From assembly GCA_035559795.1 (NCBI GenBank), contig DATMAR010000003.1, positions 124,001 through 188,000 on the forward strand: 64,000 bases of DNA, in the 5' to 3' direction. A program made the position numbers and the translations under genes. Below the pieces are notes generated by a model. That model was not told the origin of the DNA, ran no database searches, and saw nothing but the letters and a program-made list of their open reading frames with translations. The stretch is from Fimbriimonadales bacterium. GTDB taxonomy: Bacteria; Armatimonadota; Fimbriimonadia; Fimbriimonadales; ATM1. Shown here piece after piece: positions 18,106 to 27,303 of the stretch (position 1 is the stretch's first letter; the number at the start of each line of letters is the position of its first letter).

Positions 18106-18827
18106 TCATCATCCTATCTTGCTTTCTACTTTCATTGGGAAATCCCGTTTCTACCGAAACTGCACAAGAAATTTTCAACAAAATGTTATCCCGTTATCAC
18201 CAAGCGAATTCGATTAAAGGTTCGATAACGTTCAATCAAACGGGCAAATTTTCCGGTGGAAGCGCGACGACCACGACCATCACGAACATACATGCAAAGA
18301 AACCGAATTTCGTTTACTTCGAACAGATTCGCAAATCCAGAGAGCCGCTCGTATTCAAGGCGATTTGCGACGGTAAGCAGTTGGCGTATTCAGCCCCCCC
18401 GGAATGGGCACAGGGCGATCCGAGAAAAAGATATCTTTATGAACCGGCTCCTCCTACTTTGGACGGGATACTCAATGTCTTCCCTACTTTGCTCTTGGAC
18501 CGCTCCCTTCCCGTTGCGCTAGCGCTTTATAATCCTTATGAAATCAAATTGATTACATCTCGTTTGACCGATTTGTCTATTCACGATGAACCGGAACTCG
18601 ATGGAAAGAAGGTTTGGCGATTGAGCGCAAAGATGTCTCTTTTGGAACGAGCATCTCCGGAGGTGTCTATTCCCGTGTTTTTCTATATCAGCAAGAACTA
18701 CGAATTATTAGGCGTCGCATGGGAAGAAACCGTAATGTTTCAAGAAAAGGTGCAAGTTACGAATCAGTGGATCGTGAAGTTGGAATTGAACGCGAAAGTG
18801 GACGAAGGATTGTTCAAAGTTCCTTAA
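18102..18827 (+). CDS. LolA-like (DUF2092-type) exported protein
   Basis: Unassigned 241-residue protein with a signal peptide (MIIILSCFLLSLGNPVST). The helix AQEIFNKMLSRYHQANSIKG followed by strands (GSITFNQTGKF, KPNFVYFEQI, and YLYEPAPPTLDG) is the pattern of LolA-fold proteins, and it resembles the tandem-domain protein at 2376-3740. A role in periplasmic lipid or lipoprotein handling is possible but inferred. It overlaps the adenosyltransferase stop codon by four bases and the convergent FHA gene by four bases at its own 3' end. Confidence 0.6.
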   Translation: MIIILSCFLLSLGNPVSTETAQEIFNKMLSRYHQANSIKGSITFNQTGKFSGGSATTTTITNIHAKKPNFVYFEQIRKSREPLVFKAICDGKQLAYSAPPEWAQGDPRKRYLYEPAPPTLDGILNVFPTLLLDRSLPVALALYNPYEIKLITSRLTDLSIHDEPELDGKKVWRLSAKMSLLERASPEVSIPVFFYISKNYELLGVAWEETVMFQEKVQVTNQWIVKLELNAKVDEGLFKVP

Positions 18828-19294
18828 TCTCCAACCTTCTCTTGCATGTCTGACATGTCGGATTTTTTAAATCTAAAGATAAACCGCGCATTTCCAAAAG
18901 CGATTTCTTGACCGTCATTCAGAATCGTAGGCTCCGAAATTTTTCTGAAATCCCCCCCTTCTTCCAAAACGAATGTTCCGTTACTCGAACCTAAATCTGA
19001 AAGAATCCATTTCCCGTTTTCTAATTCGATTCGCGCATGACGTCGGGAAACGTAAACTCCTTCTGGCAGTGAACTCAAATCTATATCCACCGGTCCTACC
19101 GATGGGTCGAAACGACCTATCACAGCCGGAGAGGATAACGTAAATACTTCGCCTGTCTCTTTTCCCTCTCTCACCACGTATAATTCCGCCCGAGGGGTTT
19201 CTTCTTGCTCTTCTGAAATTTCTTCCCCTCCAGATTCTTTTACTTCATCAGAAACTTCGTCTGAAAAATTCTCATTCAACGAATCGTTGTGCAT
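18824..19294 (-). CDS. FHA-domain protein
   Basis: Phosphothreonine-binding signalling protein of 156 residues. The acidic N-terminal 50 residues (Glu/Ser-rich) look disordered. The C-terminal FHA domain shows VIGR, SRRHARIE, DLGSSNGTFV and LNDGQEIAFG, the classical order. The start is set at ATG 19294 because GGAGG lies seven bases upstream; the frame is open to 19315. It begins 23 bases inside the end of the symporter gene, so the two are probably coupled. No Ser/Thr kinase is in the window. Confidence 0.88.
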   Translation of the reverse strand: MHNDSLNENFSDEVSDEVKESGGEEISEEQEETPRAELYVVREGKETGEVFTLSSPAVIGRFDPSVGPVDIDLSSLPEGVYVSRRHARIELENGKWILSDLGSSNGTFVLEEGGDFRKISEPTILNDGQEIAFGNARFIFRFKKSDMSDMQEKVGD

Positions 19295-20726
19295 ATCGTT
19301 TCCTCCGAGATTCAACGAGAACGCCGATTGAAAATGCGAATAAGGCGCAACAAAGTCCTATCCAAATCGGTTTGTCTCGAAAAAGACTCAGCCATGCAAG
19401 GCTTTCGAGCCATGACGAAAAATCGACATTCGGATTTCTCGTAACCAGAAGATACCACGTCAACGCCCCCAGTGAACCGAATAGCATGGAAGCGAAAGCA
19501 GTTACCGGATAAGGTCTCCAGCGAGTTGCATAAGCAAAAAACACGGGAAGCAAAAGCCCGGGAATTGCTATGCTTCCCAGGTCGTACCACAAATACACGA
19601 CACTGGGAATGAGAAGAGCGAACACGAGTCCCAAAACGGTTGCCAAAAACACCCCGAAGCGTGTAATCCAAACAGTCTTCGTTTCCGAAATTTTAGGATA
19701 TGCGCGAGAAATCAAATCTCTACCTATCGTCGAACCTGACACGAATGTGTAACCGACTAACGAGGAAATAATGATGCCGAACATCCCTGCAAAAAACAAT
19801 CCTTTCAAACCGGAAGGCAAAACGGCGTCACCGAACAAAGGAAATAGTTTCAGCCCCTTCCCGCTTCCCAAAGCGGAATAGGCATAAAGAGCAACCCCTG
19901 TCGTCAGCAAATCGAAAAACATCCAACAGAGAACACTAATTAAAACGCCTTTGCGCGCTAAATCGGGATTGCGAATCGAAGTAACCCTCTGATGAAATCC
20001 GGGGTCAACGAACGTCCATGCTCCGATGAGAAACCAACTCAAAACGAAAAATACCCCTTGACCGGCATCCCAACTCCGAGAAGTTTCAGGAAGTTTTTGA
20101 ATGAGTTGCATCGGCGCACCGAATTTCGCAACGGCGATGATCAACATAATCATAAAAGAGAGGTACATCAAAACGAAACTCAAAGTATTAGCACGCGCAT
20201 CTGCTAATAATCCGCCGCGATAAAGAAACAAAGTTCCGAAGAGAGTGCCAATCACCGCAGACCAAACATAGGGCAAACCGGTTGTCACTTCTGCCAGTGT
20301 CGCCATCATCGCAATGTGCGCAGCCGGTAAGCCAAGGATTAAAACTAAGAAAGCAGAAACGATGCTCGTTGGGCGACCATAACAACGTTCCATACGTTCG
20401 GGAAGACTGATTTGCTCATCCTCTCTCACACGATGCGCCATGAACAAAGCGTAGGCAACTCCGAAAACGTAATACGGAACACCGAGGATTACCCATGTAG
20501 ACAAACCATAAAAATCGAATGCCTCTCCGACTCCCAAAATTCCGCCGTACCAAGTCGTAACCAATGTAGCAACGAATAGCGGAAGAGAAAGCCTTCTCCC
20601 CGCGGCAATGTATTGGAGCACTGTGTATTCTCGAAGTCGGACGCTTAAACCGAGTGTTACGAAGGCGATAAGCGTCAGAGCAACGACACTGTAATCGAGC
20701 CACGAAAATGTAACCCGTTCATCCAT
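19272..20726 (-). CDS. Sodium:solute symporter family transporter
   Basis: Membrane protein of 484 residues with about thirteen hydrophobic helices, of the SSS family. Typical features are the N-terminal YSVVALTLIAFVTLG helix, an AAGRRLSLPLFVATLVTTWYGG stretch of the A/GxxR type, and GxxFAGMFGIIISSLVGYTFVSGS in helix 8. The closest SSS relatives carry sugars, proline, pantothenate or similar small solutes; the solute cannot be told from sequence alone. The FHA gene starts within its last codons. Confidence 0.82.
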   Translation of the reverse strand: MDERVTFSWLDYSVVALTLIAFVTLGLSVRLREYTVLQYIAAGRRLSLPLFVATLVTTWYGGILGVGEAFDFYGLSTWVILGVPYYVFGVAYALFMAHRVREDEQISLPERMERCYGRPTSIVSAFLVLILGLPAAHIAMMATLAEVTTGLPYVWSAVIGTLFGTLFLYRGGLLADARANTLSFVLMYLSFMIMLIIAVAKFGAPMQLIQKLPETSRSWDAGQGVFFVLSWFLIGAWTFVDPGFHQRVTSIRNPDLARKGVLISVLCWMFFDLLTTGVALYAYSALGSGKGLKLFPLFGDAVLPSGLKGLFFAGMFGIIISSLVGYTFVSGSTIGRDLISRAYPKISETKTVWITRFGVFLATVLGLVFALLIPSVVYLWYDLGSIAIPGLLLPVFFAYATRWRPYPVTAFASMLFGSLGALTWYLLVTRNPNVDFSSWLESLAWLSLFRDKPIWIGLCCALFAFSIGVLVESRRKRYAQRFVE

Positions 20727-20826
20727 TTCTATTGCGTGGTGTTAGAATTTTATGCACCGAAAACATCGCAAATTATTTACCCTCTTTAGCAATACTGAAG
20801 CGCACAGAGTTTATTATTTTTTGAAT

Positions 20827-21525
20827 TCACTTCATCTCCCAAGATACGGGTTGATTACATCGTTCTACAAAAACTGCCAAACAGCCACTTTCGATTTCTA
20901 AAAAAACTTCGTTTTGCGTAGCGCGGTTCGAAATTCCGTCCTTCGTTCCTAACGCGAGAAACATTCCGTCTACTTCCCACTTTAGTCCTCTGCTCGAAAT
21001 CATATTAGTCGGAAGCAAGGGCACGAGAGAAACCAATGCATCTAATCGAGGAACGGATAAAACATGCCTTCCAGAAGTGAGGATGTGAACGATGGAAGTT
21101 TGGAAGACGAAACGGATTCTCGCTTTGTCTGCATACGCTCCCGCAGCGCCTAACGCACAAATCGTGTGGTCGAGCCTGTCTCCTTCCGAACCGATGAAAA
21201 CGATTTCTTTCGCATTCTTTCGATTTACCGTGTAATCCAGAACCTTTTGAACATCTGTGGTATCTTGGCTCGGGTCGAAAAGCATCTCGACGGACGAAAA
21301 TTTTTCTTTCACCGAAGGAGAGATACCGTCGAAGTCGCCGATGATGACATTCGGAGCAACCCCGAGTTCCGCAAGGAAATCCGAGCCTCCGTTCGCTGCT
21401 ACGATGTAGGTGGCTTCCCTTACCCATGCTTCGAGGTCTCCCGGAAGAAAGATTCCTCCATGTAAGACGATAAGCACACGTTCATTCGAAAGCACGAGAA
21501 AAATGATACTTTCTAAACCGAACAA
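20827..21525 (-). CDS. thiN: Thiamine pyrophosphokinase
   Basis: Makes thiamine diphosphate from thiamine and ATP. The catalytic-domain motifs are all present: AANGGSDFLAELGVAPNVII, GDFDGIS, QDTTDVQKVLDY and SEGDRLDHTICALGA. The C-terminal beta-sandwich thiamine-binding domain ends with ISNRATQNEVFLEIESGCL (the S-N pair is conserved). The visible start is TTG at 21525; an internal GTG near VLSNERV is an alternative, since the first twelve residues are not conserved. At 232 residues it is slightly longer than usual. Confidence 0.9.
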   Translation of the reverse strand: MFGLESIIFLVLSNERVLIVLHGGIFLPGDLEAWVREATYIVAANGGSDFLAELGVAPNVIIGDFDGISPSVKEKFSSVEMLFDPSQDTTDVQKVLDYTVNRKNAKEIVFIGSEGDRLDHTICALGAAGAYADKARIRFVFQTSIVHILTSGRHVLSVPRLDALVSLVPLLPTNMISSRGLKWEVDGMFLALGTKDGISNRATQNEVFLEIESGCLAVFVERCNQPVSWEMK

Positions 21526-21953
21526 GAAGCGATGCTTTTTCGGCGTTTGCCTTCTCTTAGGAACGGTAGATTCGAAGTGTTGTGAAAATATGATCTAACA
21601 AATAAGTCTTTGAAAGAGGAAAACAACTGGAGTCGGAGTCAGAGGAATGATTATGATTCGTAAGCGAGCGTGAATGTCTTCGAAATCGCTTTATTCAAGA
21701 TGAATAGTTTTTTATCCGTAATGAATAGTTTTTATATGCGCGAAGAACATTTTGAGCACCGGGATGTAGACATCAGTAAAACAAATTTCTTTCTAATTTC
21801 GTTTGCGCGAAACGACAAAGTTCATGAAAAACAGAATTTCCGATACAATCGCCAAGAATCATGGGAAAACGTGCGGATTAAATTTAACAATTTTCTTGTC
21901 CAAAAGAGAGAGGAATCGGCGAGTAGGATGTACAATAAATTTCAGGCATTGCT
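21526..21953. other. Gene-free region upstream of dnaA
   Basis: About 430 bases without a convincing gene. It is AT-rich, with a direct repeat of ATGAATAGTTTTT (two copies, 20 bases apart, around 21700-21735). No perfect DnaA box (TTATCCACA) was found; TTTATCCGTA between the repeats is only a distant match. It could hold the dnaA promoter. An open frame here (21670-21993) looks like chance and runs into dnaA. Confidence 0.4.
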
Positions 21954-23315
21954 ATGGAGTTCCAGTTGTCTCTTGAAGAAGATCCCATTCTAGGCACACT
22001 GCGACGTATCTTCGATCGCGCCAAAAAGCGCGTCCTTCCCAGTCTTCCTAAACTGCAGTACGAGAAATTCATCAAACCCCTCGAATTAGAAGGCAGGGAA
22101 GAAAATTTGATATTTATCACCGCTCCTGGAAAATTCATACAGGAGTGGGTTCGTGATAAATATCGAAAGCAATTGGAAGAAGCATTTTCTCAGGAACTCG
22201 GCGAACGCATAGAATTAGTCATCGAAGCGCGCCTTCAAGAAAGAAAACCTCAAGAGCAAATTCCCACGACACCAATTGCCCCGATTGCCATCGATTCTTC
22301 ACCTTGTTACAGTTTCGAAAATTTCGTGATAGGCCCTACCAACCATATTGCATATAACGGCGTATTACGAATTTGCGAAAAACCGGGTTCTTACTGTAAT
22401 CCCCTTTTTATCTATGGACCTATCGGAGTGGGAAAAACACACCTTCTCTGCGCGGCTACCTCAGAACTTCGCAAAAAACACCCCGGGTTGGCAGTGCGTT
22501 ATATGACCGCCCAAGAGTTTGCAAGTGGGTTTATCCAATCTCTCGAAAAAAATAGCCTTCCGAGCTACCGGAAGGCTATAGAAAACGTCGGAGCTTGGCT
22601 CGTGGATGATATCGGTTTTCTGGAAGGAAAAAATAAAACCCAGGAGGAGATGTTCTTCATCTTCAATTCTCTGCTCCAAAGCGGCAAACAAATCGTGCTC
22701 AGTGCTGAACGCCCTCCCCGAGACCTCACCAAAATCGAAGAACGCTTACGAACGAGGTTCGAAAGCGCTCTTGTGGCGGAGATTCAGCCTCCCGACACTG
22801 GCATGCGAATAGAAATTCTCAAAAAGAAGGCAGCAAACGAGGGAATCGAGATGCCCGATGAAGTAGCGGAGTACCTCGCTATGCATACGCCGGGACGAAA
22901 CGTAAGGACAATGCTCGGAGCCTTCACTACGCTTGTAGCGCACCACAGCATAACGAAACGTCCATTGGATGTTCAATTTGCCGAAGAAGTCGTAAAACCG
23001 CTCTTCGGATGCATGCCTATGATGCCTTCTGCAGACGAGATCTTGAAAACCGTGGCGAGTTATTACAGCGTTAGCATTGACCAACTCACCGGACCTACGA
23101 GGAAAGCATGGATTGCGCATGCTCGTCATGTCGCGATTTACCTTTGCCGAGAAGTTCTCAATGAAAGTTGGCAACGTCTCGGAGCGCGTTTCGGCGGGAG
23201 AGACCACTCCTCCATCATGCACGCTTATCAAAAAATAAATTCCTTATTGGAAAAAGAAGAGCGCACTCGCAGTGAAATTTCGAACATACGGAAAGAATTG
23301 AACCTTCCAAGTTAG
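21954..23315 (+). CDS. dnaA: DnaA-type chromosomal replication initiator
   Basis: AAA+ initiator of 453 residues. Domain I is about residues 10-90, a short linker carries Pro/Gln, and the AAA+ domain has Walker A GPIGVGKTHL (Lys161), Walker B WLVDDIGFLEGK and sensor LSAERPPRDL. The C-terminal helix-turn-helix domain IV has the signature FGGRDHSSIMHAYQKI. Several positions differ from common DnaA, for example GPIGVGKT for GGxGxGKT and GPTRKAWIAHARHVAIYLCRE before the signature. dnaN and recF are not next to it, and coaD follows instead, so it may be a relocated or second copy. Confidence 0.88.
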   Translation: MEFQLSLEEDPILGTLRRIFDRAKKRVLPSLPKLQYEKFIKPLELEGREENLIFITAPGKFIQEWVRDKYRKQLEEAFSQELGERIELVIEARLQERKPQEQIPTTPIAPIAIDSSPCYSFENFVIGPTNHIAYNGVLRICEKPGSYCNPLFIYGPIGVGKTHLLCAATSELRKKHPGLAVRYMTAQEFASGFIQSLEKNSLPSYRKAIENVGAWLVDDIGFLEGKNKTQEEMFFIFNSLLQSGKQIVLSAERPPRDLTKIEERLRTRFESALVAEIQPPDTGMRIEILKKKAANEGIEMPDEVAEYLAMHTPGRNVRTMLGAFTTLVAHHSITKRPLDVQFAEEVVKPLFGCMPMMPSADEILKTVASYYSVSIDQLTGPTRKAWIAHARHVAIYLCREVLNESWQRLGARFGGRDHSSIMHAYQKINSLLEKEERTRSEISNIRKELNLPS

Positions 23316-23527
23316 CATCAATAGCCATATAACAATCTCGGTTACCCTTGTGCGCTGTGGGCACCCTAAAAGGTGCGTATCCGAAAATTTTTTAGAACGA
23401 TTTCCTTCTTGTGGCTCCCTTTGTGCATCTTAGGTTTTAGTTCATATCGCGCGAAAACTCGAAGAACCTTGCTTGTAGACACAGGCGACTGAAAATCGGA
23501 TGACATAAGTAGGGGTAAAAGGAACGT

Positions 23528-24007
23528 ATGGCAATCGCGGTTTACCCAGGTAGTTTCGACCCTCCCACATTCGGCCACCTCGACATCGTCCAGCGTGCTT
23601 CGGCTCTCTTCGAAAAACTCTACATCGCAATAGGAAGAAACCCATCGAAAGAGGACGTTTTCACTTTGGAAGAGAGAGTGAAACTTATGGAAGCTCTCAC
23701 GAGAAACGAATCGAACATCCAAGTAGAAGCATTCGAAGGACTTTTAGTAAATTTCGTAAAAGAGAAGGGAGCGAAAGTCATCGTACGCGGACTGCGGGCT
23801 GTTAGCGATTTCGAAAACGAATTCCAAATGGCTTTGATGAACCGCCAACTCGCAGGCATCGAAACGGTTTTCCTCATGACGAGCGCAGAATATCTATTCG
23901 TTTCCTCGAGCATCGTAGAGGAGGTGGCAAGTTTCGGAGGGGACGTCAGCAAATTGGTGCCTGATATTGTTGCGGCTCGGCTCAAAGAGAAGTTTAAGAA
24001 GCAGTAG
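23528..24007 (+). CDS. coaD: Phosphopantetheine adenylyltransferase
   Basis: Penultimate step of coenzyme A synthesis, joining 4'-phosphopantetheine and ATP. The nucleotidyltransferase motif YPGSFDPPTFGHLDIVQRA opens the protein, and VRGLRAVSDFENEFQMALMNRQL and FLMTSAEYLFVSSSIVEEV are the other conserved blocks. The length of 159 residues is exact for the family. It begins a run (coiled-coil protein, DUF177, plsX, fabH) that is common in bacteria and ties CoA supply to lipid synthesis. Confidence 0.97.
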   Translation: MAIAVYPGSFDPPTFGHLDIVQRASALFEKLYIAIGRNPSKEDVFTLEERVKLMEALTRNESNIQVEAFEGLLVNFVKEKGAKVIVRGLRAVSDFENEFQMALMNRQLAGIETVFLMTSAEYLFVSSSIVEEVASFGGDVSKLVPDIVAARLKEKFKKQ

Positions 24008-24190
24008 CCTTGTGGTTATCTCATTTCGACCTCGAAGTCGAAGGTAAGAAGCAGAGCATGAGAAGGTCTCGAAGAACGAAGAGGGTTCTCACCCTCCTCC
24101 GGCGAATAACGGTAAAAAAATACACCGAATTTGGAGTAGAGTTTCTCGTGCACTCGGACGAGAGAGCACAAGCGCCAGGAGAGTAAATCA

Positions 24191-24733
24191 ATGGAAATAG
24201 AAATCATAAAAACTTTAGAAGAACTTCGAGAACTCATCGAGAAGCCTCGCCAGTTTTTGGGCGTTTCTGTTGGCTTGAACAAGGAAGAATGCATATTGCT
24301 TATCCGGAAGATTCACTCCCAACTCCCTGACGCAATAAAAGAAGCCGAGCAGACACTTAGAGAGAAGGAGAAAATCAAGGACTCCGCTCAACTCGATGCC
24401 CATTTGACGCTCGAGAGGGCGAAAGCAGACGGCGCAAGGATTCTAGAGATAGCACAAAGGGAAGCTGAGCGCATCCTCGAAGAATCACGAATGGAAAGGG
24501 AGAGGCTTATCCATGAAAGCGAAATCCTGAAGGCTGCCAAGCAGGAAGCGGAACAGATACGCGCGGAAAGCCAATCCGAAGCGATGCGTGTGAGAAGAAG
24601 CGCTGACGAATATGCTCTCGATGTCCTCCTTCGCCTTGAAAATGTCGTCAACAAGGTACTAAGTACCATAGAAAGGGGAAAAGTCGAACTGCAAAGGGCA
24701 TCTAATGCCACCAGGCAAGTGCAAGGGAAATAA
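24191..24733 (+). CDS. Coiled-coil protein in the DivIVA/SepIVA-like position
   Basis: A 180-residue, highly charged and almost entirely helical protein. The segment of about residues 50-140 is a long coiled coil rich in Glu, Ala, Arg and Lys (AKADGARILEIAQREAERIL and similar). There is no membrane segment, which argues against a true ATP synthase b subunit despite the resemblance. In actinobacteria a DivIVA-like protein (SepIVA) sits just before the DUF177 gene near coaD/rnc, and the gene order here matches that. A role in cell-envelope growth is inferred from context only. Confidence 0.5.
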   Translation: MEIEIIKTLEELRELIEKPRQFLGVSVGLNKEECILLIRKIHSQLPDAIKEAEQTLREKEKIKDSAQLDAHLTLERAKADGARILEIAQREAERILEESRMERERLIHESEILKAAKQEAEQIRAESQSEAMRVRRSADEYALDVLLRLENVVNKVLSTIERGKVELQRASNATRQVQGK

Positions 24734-24777
24734 AAGTCTCTCTGGTAAACTTTAACCAACGACAGGCAATTCTGCGG

Positions 24778-25311
24778 ATGGTCTTTCCAATGCACAAAGA
24801 GAAACTCCTCGACCTTAACGAAGGCGTACAATTTCCAGGGAAGGTTTTATCCTTCGAGATAAGTACGGAACTCGAAGAGGAAGAAGATATCGATCTTCTT
24901 TCACCCATTCAGGGCACACTCCAAGTGGTGAGTAACATCAGCGTACTCACTATAACGGGGCATTTCGAGGCTTCGGTGATGATGGAATGCGCTCGCTGCT
25001 TACAACCGGTTGTCGTTGACCTCGAGTTCGACGTACACGAAGAGTTTCCTATTTCAGGAATTCCTGCAAGCATCGCAAAAAATTCCTACGCTCAAATAAA
25101 AACAGAAAATGAACTCGCACCTCTTTTCGAAGATAACTCGCTAATTTACGAAGAATTGTTGCGCCAGAATCTTTGGTTGAATCTCCCAAGTAGACCTTTA
25201 TGTAGGAGCGATTGTCCTGGATTGCCAGAAATGGAGTCCTTATCGGAGCCTATTCATCCAGAATTCGAAGAGATTTATGAAATTCTGAAAAAGCGGGAGC
25301 AAGAAGATTGA
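24778..25311 (+). CDS. DUF177 (YceD-like) protein
   Basis: YceD/DUF177 family member of 177 residues. The conserved CARCLQPVVVDLEFDVHEEF segment is present near residue 65, and the C-terminal RPLCRSDCPGL near residue 140 is the second family block. The later CPxCG of many homologues is absent. DUF177 genes are normally followed by rpmF (ribosomal protein L32); here plsX follows directly, overlapping by four bases (TTGA), so rpmF must be elsewhere. The start may be ATG 24778 or 24790; neither has a strong ribosome site. Confidence 0.82.
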   Translation: MVFPMHKEKLLDLNEGVQFPGKVLSFEISTELEEEEDIDLLSPIQGTLQVVSNISVLTITGHFEASVMMECARCLQPVVVDLEFDVHEEFPISGIPASIAKNSYAQIKTENELAPLFEDNSLIYEELLRQNLWLNLPSRPLCRSDCPGLPEMESLSEPIHPEFEEIYEILKKREQED

Positions 25312-26315
25312 GGATCGCCGTGGATGCAATGGGCGGCGACTATGCCCCCGAGGAAATCATAAAAGGCGTATTGCAAGTCGCTTCCTCCATCCAAGGGCAA
25401 ATTCTCCTCGTAGGGCGCAAAGAAGCCATTGAAAAATACCTCCCATCTCCAACACAGAACATCGCCATAATTCCAGCAACAGATGTTATCGAAATGCATG
25501 ATTCGCCTGTGGAATCGGTTTTGAAAAAGAAAGATTCTTCCCTCCTAAAGGCGGTTTACATGGTCCGGGATGGGACAGCCGATGCGTTAGTTACTGCGGG
25601 AAACACCGGAGCTGCTGCCGCTGCATGTCACATCATTTTGCGTTGCCTTCCTCGAATCAATCGTCCAGCCATCGCGACCACTTTTCCTTCTAAAAAGGAT
25701 CGTTTCGTCGTCTTAGACAGTGGGGCTACACCCGATGCAGATGTAAGGAACCTTTTGGAGTTTGCCGTAATGGGAAGCGCTTACGCAGAAACAGTATTAG
25801 GAAAGAAAGAACCCCGCATTGGACTCCTCAACATCGGGGAAGAAGCAACCAAAGGGAACATTCTGACGAAAGAGGCTTATAAATTGCTATCGAAGAACTT
25901 GCCGAATTTCGCGGGCAATGTAGAAGGGAAAGACATTTTCGAAGGAAATTTCGATGTGGTCGTTTGCGATGGATTCGTCGGGAACGTGTTGCTCAAAACG
26001 GCACAAGGATGCGCTGAATGGATAAAAGAACTCATTCAAAATTCCTTTCCTCGCAATCCCATTCTCAAACTCATCGCTTATCGAATCTTGAAACCTGGCT
26101 TATCGAGAATGATGAAGTCTATAGATTACGCGGAAATAGGGGGGGCACCTCTTCTGGGTGTAAACGGACTTTGCGTTATCGCTCATGGACGGAGTCGCGC
26201 GAAGGCAATCCGCAATGCAATCATGCTCGTGCAAAACGAATACAAAGGGCATTTGAACGAACTCATCAAAGAACGAATCCAACATTTGCAGACGGAGCAA
26301 GCCGGTGCAATCTAA
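25308..26315 (+). CDS. plsX: Phosphate acyltransferase PlsX
   Basis: Makes acyl-phosphate from acyl-ACP, feeding PlsY in phospholipid synthesis. The family start RIAVDAMGGDYAPEEIIKG is clear, with TUG-type start TTG 25308 overlapping the upstream TGA. Other blocks are ALVTAGNTGAAAAACHIILR, GATPDADVRNLLEFAVMGSAYA and NVEGKDIFEGNFDVVVCDGF. The length of 335 residues is usual. It overlaps fabH by eleven bases, so plsX and fabH are translationally linked. Confidence 0.96.
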   Translation: MRIAVDAMGGDYAPEEIIKGVLQVASSIQGQILLVGRKEAIEKYLPSPTQNIAIIPATDVIEMHDSPVESVLKKKDSSLLKAVYMVRDGTADALVTAGNTGAAAAACHIILRCLPRINRPAIATTFPSKKDRFVVLDSGATPDADVRNLLEFAVMGSAYAETVLGKKEPRIGLLNIGEEATKGNILTKEAYKLLSKNLPNFAGNVEGKDIFEGNFDVVVCDGFVGNVLLKTAQGCAEWIKELIQNSFPRNPILKLIAYRILKPGLSRMMKSIDYAEIGGAPLLGVNGLCVIAHGRSRAKAIRNAIMLVQNEYKGHLNELIKERIQHLQTEQAGAI

Positions 26316-27291
26316 GCGAGCAGTGATTCAATCCATCGGCATGAGTGTTGCCGAAAAGGTGATGACGAATCAGGAGTTCGAAAAGATCTTAGATACATCG
26401 GACGAGTGGATTCGCACGCGGACGGGAATCGTCGAAAGACGAATTGCGAAACCTGACGAAGCGGCATCCGATTTCGCCATCCGAGCATCGCGAGAGGCAC
26501 TCGAACGGGCGAACGCCTCCCCGGAAAGCCTCGACCTGATATGCGTCGCGAGCGTAACAGGCGACAGACTCTTTCCGTCGACGTCGTGTCTCGTCCAAGC
26601 CGCTTTAGGAGCGAAGAACGCTGCTGCATTTGACGTCGGCGCCGCCTGTGCCGGATTTATTTATGCTTGCGAAATCGTTGGCTCGATGATTCAATCAGGT
26701 TCCATTCACCGCGCCTTGGTTATCGGAGTAGACGTCCTCACGAAGTTCGTAGATTGGTCCGACAGGTCAACTGCAATTCTTTTCGGAGACGGAGGGGGGG
26801 CTGCTTATATGGAATCAGGTGAAGGCGACAGAGGCGTGATTGCTACTGTGATGCACTCGGATGGTGAAGGGGCGGAACGAATCCGCATTCAAATCGGTGG
26901 CTCTCGCTTTCCCGTATGTGCACCTCACTCGAAAGGGCAATCTCCTTTTCTTTACATGGAGGGGCGTGAAGTTTATCGTTTTGCGGTAAAAGCGATGGGT
27001 GAAAGTTGTTGCGAAGTTTTAAAAAAAGCAGGCATGAACCCAGAAGACGTAACTCTTTTTGTCCCTCATCAAGCGAATTTGAGAATCATTCAAGCAGCGG
27101 CTGACCGTATAGGCTTGCCGTGGGAAAAAGTTTTCATCAATGTAGATAAATACGGAAACATGGGCGCTGGAAGCATCCCCGTCGCTCTTTACGAAGCGGA
27201 ACAAAGCGGAATGCTCAAAAAAGGAGATGTCGTTTTGACGGTAGGTTTCGGGGCAGGGCTTATTTGGGGAGCTAATCTCATTCGCTGGTAA
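26305..27291 (+). CDS. fabH: Beta-ketoacyl-ACP synthase III
   Basis: Starts fatty acid synthesis by condensing acyl-CoA with malonyl-ACP. The catalytic triad is visible: Cys115 in VGAACAGFIYAC, His in PHQANLRIIQAA and Asn in NVDKYGNMGAGSIP. TSDEWIRTRTGI near residue 31 is the substrate-side motif. At 328 residues it is of normal size. The GTG start at 26305 lies within the last codons of plsX. It is the last lipid gene of the run; two AI-2E transporters follow. Confidence 0.96.
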   Translation: MQSKRAVIQSIGMSVAEKVMTNQEFEKILDTSDEWIRTRTGIVERRIAKPDEAASDFAIRASREALERANASPESLDLICVASVTGDRLFPSTSCLVQAALGAKNAAAFDVGAACAGFIYACEIVGSMIQSGSIHRALVIGVDVLTKFVDWSDRSTAILFGDGGGAAYMESGEGDRGVIATVMHSDGEGAERIRIQIGGSRFPVCAPHSKGQSPFLYMEGREVYRFAVKAMGESCCEVLKKAGMNPEDVTLFVPHQANLRIIQAAADRIGLPWEKVFINVDKYGNMGAGSIPVALYEAEQSGMLKKGDVVLTVGFGAGLIWGANLIRW

Positions 27292-27303
27292 ATCAGGTGG
27301 ATT

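Noticed and set aside
21670-21993. Small gene before dnaA
   Set aside because: No ribosome site, composition looks random, and it runs into dnaA in another frame.
24191-24733. ATP synthase F0 subunit b
   Set aside because: No membrane helix and no other atp genes; context fits a DivIVA/SepIVA-like protein.
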